NCBI GenBank assembly: GCA_029379385.1 | Contig: CM055611.1 | Location: 4,774,001 to 4,838,000, forward strand | Direction of reading: 5' to 3' | From: Quillaja saponaria | Lineage: Eukaryota; Streptophyta; Magnoliopsida; Fabales; Quillajaceae | DNA length: 64,000 nucleotides | Shown here: piece after piece, positions 36,192-45,246 of the stretch | Layout: every line of letters begins with the position of its first letter | How positions within the stretch are numbered: the first letter of the stretch is position 1 | Notes under the pieces: generated by a model | Seen by the model: only the letters and a program-made list of their open reading frames with translations | Databases searched by the model: none | What the model was told of the DNA's origin: nothing | Made by a program: the position numbers and the translations under genes

Positions 36192-36251
36192 TCAGTTGGA
36201 ATCCAGAGCAACTCCTTTTTGCTTCAGATATTGCTTGGCTTCAATAATGTC
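36192..36251 (-). pseudogene. DPMS3: DPM3-like exon 3 (orphan, copy 2)
   Basis: The minus strand reads an AG acceptor (TGTGTAG) followed by 60 bases encoding DIIEAKQYLKQKGVALDSN and a stop. This matches the C-terminal tail of plant DPM3, the part expected to contact the DPM1 catalytic subunit. The exon is intact, but exons 1 and 2 have been deleted from this unit (scar near 38055), whereas copies 1 and 3 keep exons 1-2 and lack this one. Confidence 0.8.
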
Positions 36252-38058
36252 CTACACAAGAAACAATAGTCAACAACCTAGGGCACATGTCAAGGCGTGG
36301 AACTTCAATGATGAAAACACTGAACTTAAATTTTTTTGTTTGTTTGCCAGGGCAATGATGAGGATTCAGTAGTAATGTTGTTAAGTGTTAGAAATCTATT
36401 TCATTGTATATTCAATATCATGTACAAACTAGAATATATACACTAAAAAGGATAATTTCCCAAACACTCTTACAACATTCTATTGCAGTCAACAAGTAAT
36501 ATGTACGGTCCCTACCTAACAGTGGCTCTCTCTCTCTCTCTATGTACTGTTCCTACCTTTTTAACAGTGGCTCTCTCTCTCTCGCTCCATGAATTCCCAC
36601 TTCACCTTGTTACCCAAGGGGAGAGGCCATTAGGCCCAAACAATCATTGGCAAAAATAGTTTGGGATTGGATTTGTTGGTTGGGAAGTTTAACTTATCAA
36701 GAGTAACATTATCAATATTAGCAGCAAAAGCAAAGGTACAAAGAAAAAACAATGATCCTGGAAAGTATCCAATAATTATCCCTTCAGTGTAATAAGCATG
36801 ATAAAAGTAAAAATTCTCAGCCACATCGCAGTAGGACTGTTGTGCTCTTGGTAGAATATAATTATAAAATCTTTTTACAATAAATCTTGCTATTTAAAAA
36901 CAGTATTAATTAAATTGACAAGCACAAAAGCAGGGATTTCATATCTTATTAGATTCTTACTGAAAAATGATCACAAAAGAAAATGAATGAACGAGGAATC
37001 AGACACAAATATAGAAGCATGATTTTGACATCACATGGGAAGGAATAGGATGATTGAACCAAAAAAGTGCACTATTATAGATAATAAATTATAGTTTTAA
37101 AATAAAATAAATCTTGTTTAAGTAATTTTATAAAGCAATGAAAAATCAAACCATGTATAGAAAACAATTTTAGAGAGCACTGATCCAATTCATAAAAGAT
37201 TTCTTATAGTTATAGAGCAAAAATCAATAGTTCATACAGATCCCCTTTTTTCCTTTTTTTTTTTCCGTGAAACAGGAACGGCTAAGCCATTTATAGTTAA
37301 AAGAGTAAAGATAATTGTACACCTATCTCATACCAGTTAATAATGACGGTCACTTCTAAGCTCTAACTCTTGTTACATGTCATAATTAGCAAGTGAGAGA
37401 GAGGCATGCAAATGTAAATTGCAAAAAGCACTGCTCTAAAGAAAATCCCAACAAAATGGTTAAGAGTTCCAACATATTTGTTGGATCATACACAGTAAAT
37501 ATGAACCAAACACTAATGGGATCTGGGAGCTACCTTTACTCTCCATTTTCGGCATTAGGATATTAATACAAAAGAAAGCAAATACAAGCAATAAAAACAG
37601 ATACTTTCAAATGTTTGGGTATGGTTCGATAATAAACATAATGCTTAATGAAATCATTTACACCAGTTAAACATAGAAAATATTGGTATTGTCCTACTAC
37701 ATTGAAATTTATTCGTGATATTTTACAACATTCCAGTGCTGTCTTTTTTTTATTATGCATCTATAATTTTAGGGGAGGGGGTTCCAGGAAAACAAAAGGC
37801 AAATTATCTCAATGAATGGATACCTAACAAATTAGTATGCAGTGCACTAAAATGACAGAGCACTAAAAGACGCTGCAACCACCATTACCACACCTTTACA
37901 TATTTGCAATCACCATTAACTAATATAACATCAAGAATTGTACTTAAAAGATATTGGAGGGAAAAAAAGTAACATTTTTGTATTTTATGTAGGTCCACAT
38001 ATCATATTATGCATGCTAAAGTACATTTGGTTGTGCTTTTGCAGTTGTTTGTCTAAAA
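36252..38058. other. Remnant of DPM3 intron 2 and flank (copy 2)
   Basis: Positions 36169-37389 are unique to copy 2. They contain two CT repeats (36528-36540 and 36568-36583) preceded by the same AACAGTGG sequence. The minus ORF at 36630-36824 has no recognisable features. From 37390 onward it parallels 20094-20757 of copy 1. Confidence 0.55.
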
Positions 38059-38145
38059 CTACAAGAATGCTATTACTATGTAAGTAACAAATGCTATTAC
38101 TATTACTATTTTATGTAGGTCGACATCTCATATTATGCATACTTT
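38059..38145 (+). other. Templated filler at the DPM3 exon 1-2 deletion (copy 2)
   Basis: Copy 1 bases 20758-21785 are missing here. In their place is a patch made of two local copies: ACAAGAATGCTATTACTATG, matching the sequence just downstream at 38190-38212, and a TTTATGTAGGTC to TTATGCAT segment, matching 37985-38012 just upstream. Patches copied from both flanks are typical of polymerase-theta-type end joining. Confidence 0.75.
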
Positions 38146-40097
38146 AATCTACCATTAAAGAGTTATCATATGTGTATTGAAATAATCATTACAAGAATGC
38201 TATTAGTATGTAAGTAACAAATGCTGCATTGCATATATGATTGAATTATGAACATTTCTTATTGGTAGAAGTGTTGAAGTTTGGAAACTCCTTAAACTCA
38301 AGATTCGTAACGCTCTAAACTGAGTGGAGTTGATATCAGCTGGAACTATAGAGCAAGTTCTCATGCAAATAAGAGCAACACCAATTGCCAACCCTAACTT
38401 TCTAGTTTCAAAAGGAGGGGACAATAATTAGTTTGCTTTATGGATATTGTCTATCATAGGTCATTTGGAGGTTGTCCTATGTGGATGGCTGTTTCTTCAC
38501 ATATTTGTAGCAACAAGAAAGAAGGAGATTTTGTTTTCTTTATGGAGAATAATTTGTTTACTTTATGGAGAACAATATATTTTTTTCATCCATGTTTTCT
38601 TGCAACAAGAAAGAAAGAGATTTTGTTTGAAAAAGCATGTAGAAAACTTTGACAAACAGATTGAAATGAAGCCAATGATGGAGATAGATTCTTATTTATA
38701 TAAACTACTCCAATAAAAATAAAAATTAAAGTGAGAAATTAAATCACGGAAAAAAGAAGAAGATGGAAGCATATTTTGATCCTCCATGAAAGTGTAATCA
38801 TGTGCGTATTGAAATAATCATTACAGGTATGCTATTACTATGTAAGTAACAAATACTCGATTGCATCAATGTTTATAGAAAGTATGAACAAGTAAGAAAG
38901 ATAAAACTATTTAATAAATGATATCGCCAAAGAAACAATATTGTTGTAATCCTAGTATGATGAATAGTAGTGTCAAAACAATAAAGACTAGGCCATTACA
39001 AGTTATAGAGTCTGGCAATTACATGCCTTATCCATTAGCTGGAATTGAAAAAAATAAAATAAAATTCCAAGCTCATGGATAATAAGTACAATATGATATC
39101 TCAAATGTACATATGTTTTCACATATTTTATTACATATAAAATAACTGTAAATTTGAAACAGTACATAGTATATCAACATTGTTCCAAATTAGACTTGGA
39201 GTTGAATGTTAGAATTAGCTTCAGATCATGTAAAGGTTGGTAAATGGTGCCAGCTTCTGCTTTTCAAATAGGACCTTAGGAGTTATGGCTCTATTAGTAC
39301 ATTATCCTCACAGCATCACAGCAAGCACATTTATGCTACTACCAAAAACTCAACTATAGAACCATACATGCACTTAATTGTCATTAATTCTCTACAACAA
39401 AAAGTCACTCTTAGTAGCTCTAATTCACTTGTTATCTACATCATTGGATTAGGAGATATGATTCTCTTACCAAGTTTTTACCCTTTTCCCAAAGAAGTTG
39501 ACAAGATCACGTGCCATTGCATGTTCCACACCATTGCATCTTCTCTATGGAGCGAAGAGTCAAGCAATGAAGGAGTGTTTCATGCAAATTAAGATTTCTT
39601 TATATTGAAGCAGCTGCAGTAGTAGCTTGGAGTCTTGCTTGGTGCCGGCTTAAATTATTATGAATGGTACCACCACCAGTAACTTTCTAAGCAGCTCCTG
39701 TCCCTGTCCCTGTTCCTGTTTTGAGTAATTAACCTTAAATATCCCACCATATTCAGATTAATATTTAAAACATTCTACACTAAGCAATATTTTTATATCA
39801 TCCTTCCTTACATGATAGTCTAAATTTTGTAAAGCACAGCAATTAGAGTTTCTTCAAAACATAAGAGGAAAAAAAAAAAAAAAAAGACTATAATATGAAA
39901 CGCAAAAGAAAATTGAACTTCTGAAAATACTCAAGACAAGGGGTTGTTTCTCCATATACCCAAAATAATAATAACAATAACAATATTGACAATAACAAGA
40001 AAAAAGGGAAACTAATGTTGGAGACATGCATTTCATTGTTACTTTAGTGATTAAACCACCATTAGAAGCAAAACCACCGTCTAGGAGATATATCACC
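38146..40097. other. Spacer (copy 2)
   Basis: Parallels 21790-23888 of copy 1 without the SINE. An A-run lies at 39870-39885. Small ORFs repeat those in the other copies and show no domains. Confidence 0.45.
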
Positions 40098-40408
40098 AGT
40101 TTCATTCTTGCGAACGTACTCCCCAAGCGGGATACTTAACGCGTTAGCTACAGCACTGCACGGGTCGATACGCACAGCGCCTAGTATCCATCGTTTACGG
40201 CTAGGACTACTGGGGTATCTAATCCCATTCGCTCCCCTAGCTTTCGTCTCTCAGTGTCAGTGTCGGCCCAGCAGAGTGCTTTCGCCGTTGGTGTTCTTTC
40301 CAATCTCTACGCATTTCACCGCTCCACCGGAAATTCCCTCTGCCCCTACCGTACTCCAGCTTGGTAGTTTCCACCGCCTGTCCAGGGTTGAGCCCTGGGA
40401 TTTGACGG
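40098..40408 (-). pseudogene. Plastid 16S rRNA gene fragment in the nucleus (NUPT)
   Basis: A GC-richer block of 311 bases reads, on the minus strand, as the central part of a chloroplast-type 16S rRNA. It includes GGATTAGATACCCC (complement at about 40213-40226), the GAATTTCCGGTGGAGCGGTG-type helix and GGGGAGTACGTTCGCAAG near the other end. TTCGCAAGAATGAAAC is the plastid rather than the usual bacterial form. Both ends abut unit sequence directly. It replaces about 102 bases present in copy 1 (23889-23990). It is a non-functional fragment. Confidence 0.93.
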
Positions 40409-41454
40409 TAATGGAACTAATGTACACCAATAACAATTTATATATGAAGGTAAGATGTGATAACTTTTGTGTACTTTTTTGTGTTATAAGCATGTATGGA
40501 ATATGTGAAGACAATAGCATAGAGATTTGCTTTATTATAATTACTGAAAGAAATTGGAGAAAGGAGGTGAGAAATGTGAATTGTGAGGGTGGTAGGTGGC
40601 AGAAGAAGGAAACCAATTTTATAAACAATCCTAACTTCTAACAAATGAGAAAAAAAGAAAAAAAAAAGCGGGAGAAAAAGAGGAAGGAAAAGATGACTAT
40701 GATAAACTAACAAAAATAGTGGTGGTGAACTCAAAAAGTTGGAAATACAAAAAGAGAAAACCTCACCCTCTTTAAGTTGGCATCTCAGTGAATAATAAAG
40801 GACAGGCAACTCAAGGTTAAATGTTTCTGAGGAAGAACTACAACTAGCCAATTTTCTACGGGGTTAAAACTGTAAAATAGCAAAATGAAAGTATTGAAAT
40901 GCTTGGATAATAGACAAAGTTACATTGTTGATGCAGTAGTTCTGTTAGTTGTCCTTTGTGTTTGAATTCATTAGGCAGACTAAGTTACATCCTATGATTA
41001 GCAATGGCCAAAAACCTTTCAGATAGTTGAACTTTTGTGTATACATAACTCATCAGAGAATTAGCCAATTACGAATTCTGATGTGCATGAAATTCTAATG
41101 TCATTCCACATAAATAAAAGGAATATAAGCTGAGGAAATTTCCTATATAGAAAGCCAACTACCAGAGTCTTTACGCCTTTGATTGCGAAGCTAATCAATA
41201 AATTGTTTCCTGCAAAGTAAAGAGCTGAAGAAAGTCTATTCTATTTGGAATATGAGATTGTTGGTCGAAAACTTACATTATTGTCAGAAAGTAGTGAAGA
41301 ATAAGGAAGGAGACACATGAAAGCATGATCAAACACATGCCTCCTCTATTGCAGCCCAAGAAAGACCCAGTCCATAGATTTTAGACAGATTCTTGTCACC
41401 CACTCATCCTTATTAAACTTCTAGCCAAGCTTATCAATGGGTTCACTTTTTCTT
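40409..41454. other. Unit end spacer (copy 2)
   Basis: Parallels 23991-25030 of copy 1. No gene is seen. The plus ORF that begins in the plastid fragment and runs to 40641 is an accidental fusion. Confidence 0.5.
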
Positions 41455-41817
41455 TTCTAATGAAAACATTGTAACACCTATGACAATTTTTTTCTCAAAA
41501 AATCAATACCTACCTACTTTGAACAATTAGAAGCAAAAACCACCATGTAGGAGATACATCACCAACTAAATTGATCCACAACACGTTACAAGTAATTAAA
41601 CCCTGGAATTGCTCCTCAAAATTGCATTTTGTACTGGCAACATGATAATCCTCCTAATGAACAAAATTTGAAAAATACTTCGCTTCATTACAATTCAAAA
41701 AACTTAAATAAAAAATTTCCAAATTCAAATTTAAAATAGCAAAAGCCCAGTACCTAGAATTCTAGGCATAATAATAATAGCAACAATGTTCCAAAAATAA
41801 TAATAGCCCAGTACCTA
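41455..41817. other. Patchwork junction sequence
   Basis: It includes a short stretch like 23860-23895 of copy 1 (ATTAGAAGCAAAAACCACC, then CATCACCAACTAA), followed by AT-rich sequence not seen elsewhere in the window. The phrase AGCCCAGTACCTAGAA occurs twice (about 41746 and 41804). No coding region. It looks like a rearrangement junction. Confidence 0.5.
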
Positions 41818-42690
41818 GAAAGTCATTCTTAGTATTTAGCATCAAACTTGTTAGTAGCCATCTATTATAGCTAATCGAAGTATGAACCAAGCAAAATAAC
41901 TCTTCTACAGTTTATAGATCAGTACCCCGCTTACTTTATTTGTAATATTCTTTCTCTTCATTTGATAAAATAATAACTACTATTAGTGTCCAAGGATGAG
42001 GTGTAAAATAAACTCAGGTGTGCTTAGAAAAGATTTTAGATGAGCCGTTTCACAAATAACTTATATTCTCAATCTTAGAATTAATGCAGGCTCCGAAATC
42101 TTCGCCTTTCGTTATCCATATTCCATATTTGACTAAAGCCTATTTCTGAACTCAGTTGCACCAACAATTGTATCTGAGTAAGTGTGATCTTCTCATTCTA
42201 ATTTCTAACTGATTACAAGAAATCATTCACACATTTATTAGTGCAAGGAAGACATAAAAGACCACAACTTAATCCATAGTAATGACTTTCAAGTAATGGT
42301 TTACTCTGATTCAATGCATATTTGCATCAAACGGTAGAAAACATAAAGGACCCAAACATAATGACACAAATGAAATAAAAGAAGCTAATTCTTGAATAGA
42401 GACAGGGAAAACGTATGGAAAAAGATTACAAAACCAACAAATATACCATCATAATTTCAACTCTAACTGGGCCTACTACACCTATATTTCTCACCAGGTC
42501 CTATACAAAATCCATAGCAAAACAAATTGACATCACTCCTCAATCAGAGTTCCAACTTTCCAGACAAAATTTAAACAGAACGCAAAAGTTGTAGTTATTA
42601 AAAAAAAATGGAACCTGTGAGGGAAGACTTCCAGCCACAGCATTTTGTAGCTGGATATCAGAACTCTCTAACAACAAACGTTTTTCCAAC
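41818..42690. repeat. Partial unit ending in broken protease exon 1
   Basis: Parallels 4683-5575 of copy 0 closely, including the lost second half of exon 1 and the same filler (ACAAACGTTTTTCCAACACC) before telomeric repeats. This block and copy 0 therefore share one ancestral break. Confidence 0.8.
42610..42668 (-). pseudogene. Second protease exon 1 remnant at telomeric repeats
   Basis: Same truncated exon end as at 5501-5557, with additional substitutions. Dead. Confidence 0.65.
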
Positions 42691-42695
42691 ACCAT

Positions 42696-42915
42696 ACTAA
42701 CCCTAAACCATAAAACCTAATCCTAACCCTAACCCTAAACCTTATACCTAACCCTAACAGTAATCGTAAAACCGAGCCCTAACCCTAAACTTTAACAGTA
42801 ATCGTAATACCTAGCACTAAACCTAACCCTAACCCTAAACCCTAACACCTAATTGTAACCCTAAAACTGAATCCTCACACAAAGCCTAAAACCTAACCCA
42901 AACCAAAACCCAAAA
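42696..42915 (+). repeat. Interstitial degenerate telomeric repeats, left block
   Basis: CCCTAAA-like units parallel to 5582-5840. The block is interrupted on the right by the foldback-type insertion. Confidence 0.87.
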
Positions 42916-43040
42916 AGAAAATAACTATAAAATGGACCATTTTTTAAAACATAAATTTAAAATGAACCACTTTAAAAAATAATATTGAAAATGGACCAAA
43001 TTTGTCATCTCACCTGCCACATCAGCAAGAAAAAAAATAT

Positions 43041-43059
43041 TATATATATATATATATAT
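43041..43059. repeat. AT dinucleotide microsatellite
   Basis: A TA run immediately left of the first palindrome in the foldback-like insertion. Confidence 0.8.
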
Positions 43060-43062
43060 GAA

Positions 43063-43097
43063 CAGTAACTTCGTGAGCCCAACTCACGAAGTTACTG
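43063..43097. repeat. Perfect 35-base palindromic hairpin 1
   Basis: Arms 43063-43077 and 43083-43097 are exact reverse complements; the loop is 43078-43082. One further A-T pair extends the stem. Confidence 0.95.
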
Positions 43098-43170
43098 TAC
43101 ATTTTTTTTAAATGAGAAAAAAAAAATTATTTTTAACTTTTTTTAAAATTAAAAAATAAAAATATATGAA

Positions 43171-43205
43171 TAGTAACTTCGTGAGTCCAACTCACGAAGT
43201 TACTA
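43171..43205. repeat. Perfect 35-base palindromic hairpin 2
   Basis: Arms 43171-43185 and 43191-43205 are exact reverse complements with loop TCCAA. Two more A-T pairs extend the stem. Confidence 0.95.
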
Positions 43206-44103
43206 TTTAATTCTTTTTCCTAATTTTTATTTTTATCTTGATAAAATTTTGGGGGTATTTTTTATTTTTATCTTGTAAAAATTTATCTCAATATTACATC
43301 CACAAAAAAATAAAAATGATCAGTAACATCGTGATCTGAACCCACAAAATTACTGTTGTTTGTTTTGTAAATTTTTTTTCAATAGAAAGAAAATTTTTAC
43401 CCTTTTTTTATTATAATTTGGATAGTTTAATTTCTTAATAATTCAATCTTCGATGAAATTAAATTTACAAAAGAATACTATTTTTTTTTTTAATAATTTA
43501 AGGATTAAATGCATTTATTATTATAAAAAATAGTACACTAATTACTTTACCCGAAAAATTGATAATTTATATATAAAATTAATTTATTTGATAAAAGGAA
43601 AGAAAAAAAAATATACTCATTGATAAAGGGAATATGATTTTACCAAGAAATGGTTTTATCAAAAAAAAATTATTAATTCATCCATTATTGTCTTACTAAA
43701 TGTATAGATTAAAAAAATACAAGGGAGAAAATAAAATAAATAAATAATAACTTCGTGTGTTGGGCTCACAAAATAACTGTTTGTGTTTTGTTTTTAATTT
43801 TTTCATTGAAACATGGTAAAATTTTTAAATCAACTAAAAAAAAATTAAAAAACAAACAACAGTAACTTCGTGCGTTAGGATCATGAAGTTAGTGTTTTTT
43901 TTTTTTTTATGATTGTAATTTTGGGATAAATTTTTTCAAGATAAATAAAAAATAAAAAAAACTATTAATGAATAGTAACTTCGTGAGTTGGACTCACTAA
44001 GTTACTATTCACATATTTTTAATGTTTGAAAAATGATAAAAAAAAAAAAAAATCTCACTTAAAGAAAAAATTACAACGAATGGACGAAATAAAATAAATA
44101 ACA

Positions 44104-44244
44104 GTAACCCTAAAATCGAACCCTCATACTAAGCCTAAAACCTAACCCAAACCTAAACCCGAAAACCTAACCCTAACCCTAAACCTAATACCTAACCCTA
44201 AAACCTTATCCTAACCAACCTAACCTAACCCTACCCCTAACCCT
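44104..44244 (+). repeat. Interstitial degenerate telomeric repeats, right block
   Basis: Continuation of the telomere-like array after the insertion, parallel to 5780-5934. It is followed at 44245 by the same unit start (TTCAATATTGGTCTTGC) as at 5935. Confidence 0.87.
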
Positions 44245-44814
44245 TCAATATTGGTCTTGCTTACAAATTTAGGTTGTCTTTATGGAGTTGTTCAAATATC
44301 AGTAAATTTTGGTTATGTTATGCAACTTTCCTTTTTGTCTTTTGAGTGTTTCTGATAATTTCTGGTCTCTCTTTGACAAAGGGAAGAAAGGAGAGGAAAG
44401 TTGCAGGATTTCTTTACTAATTGGTACTAGAGCAACATTTAGAAAGTCCCAATTCTCAAATTGGGCCTACTTTGGGCAGGTAGGTACTTGACACGTGAGA
44501 CGCACATAGAACCTCTACAACTTAAACCGTTTTAGTGCTTGTATCACTTCAAGCAAATGCAAATAAGTTAAAATAAAATATCACATCTTTTTTAACCTAT
44601 TCTTGAAATGAACATTTAAACAAAACTACATCTTGGATGAGATTTCTTATAGACCACATGCGGGTCTCAGCACATGTTCAGAACAGTTAGTTACAATATA
44701 AATAAAAGCAAATTCAATGGGCAAGTACTTAATTAGAAACTTCGAAGACACTATACTTTTCATTTATACTGTTTTCTCTTTCTTCTTCCCAAATTTTACC
44801 ATATCAAGTGTCCA

Positions 44815-45246
44815 TCAAAACATCCATCTTGGAGAAGAATGGACTGGACTTTGCCGTGGTCTATTTGGCTGCTCTAAGCTGTTCCGCTTCTTCATGATCG
44901 AGGCTACAGTTGGACTGAAGTATTCGTTACTCCTTTGAGAAGTTGCCCCTTGTGAATACATTTTTATATCATGAACTAAACCCCTTTGTTTATCTTGCAT
45001 GGCTCTGTGAGCTGCTGGGTTCCTTTGGGCAGCCCCCCATCTGTTGTAACTAACACAACTCTGACTTCTCCCTACTTGCTGAAACTTTACCTCTCTAGGG
45101 CTCTTGTAGTTTCGACTCTCAGCAGTTTCTGCGGAGTACATGGTCTCTACTTCACTGCTACGTCCATTGTGCATCTCTGAAACTTCTATAGGAGATGAAC
45201 TCTGGACCTCACTTTGGCCTCCATTTACAGAACCTGTGGAGGCACT
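44815..45246 (-). pseudogene. 3' part of protease exon 2 beyond the premature stop (copy 3)
   Basis: Encodes the last 143 residues of the copy 1 protein almost unchanged (ends SSPRWMF), but lies behind a TAG at 45247-45249 where copy 1 has GAG (Glu). It would be untranslated. Confidence 0.8.

Larger units (their letters stand above)
25041..41454. repeat. Segmental duplicate, copy 2 (decayed unit)
   Basis: It starts just inside the protease intron (matching 7902 onward in copy 1 and, more closely, 47085 onward in copy 3) with no exon 2. It runs in parallel with copy 1 at an offset near 17.15 kb. Compared with copy 1 it has lost the GUB_WAK_bind gene, part of the kinase domain and DPM3 exons 1-2, and has gained an expanded minisatellite and a plastid insertion. 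It keeps 1.2 kb lost from copies 1 and 3. It ends at 41454 where similarity to the copy 1 end breaks. Confidence 0.88.
42916..44103. mobile_element. Foldback-like insertion with six 35-base palindromes
   Basis: About 1.19 kb of very AT-rich DNA absent from the matching telomeric block at 5582-5934. It carries six 35-base elements at 43063, 43171, 43321, 43745, 43860 and 43973. The first two are perfect hairpins with 15-base arms (AGTAACTTCGTGAG plus one base) around a 5-base loop; the others are decayed. Loops read CCCAA, TCCAA and CTGAA on the left half and TTGGG, TTAGG and TTGGA on the right half, so the two halves are inverted relative to each other. Sequence between palindromes also matches in reverse complement (TATCTTG.AAAAATTTATC on the left, its complement near 43925-43960). 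No transposase is seen. A similar 60-base telomeric stretch flanks both sides. Probably a non-autonomous foldback element. Confidence 0.65.

Noticed and set aside
40108..40641. 177-residue plus-strand ORF
   Set aside because: The first part is the antisense of a plastid 16S rRNA fragment and the rest is spacer found in all copies; it is an accidental fusion.
42916..44103. CRISPR-like array of palindromic repeats
   Set aside because: Nuclear plant DNA, irregular spacing (108-424 bases), repeats inverted halfway and no cas genes; fits a foldback element instead.
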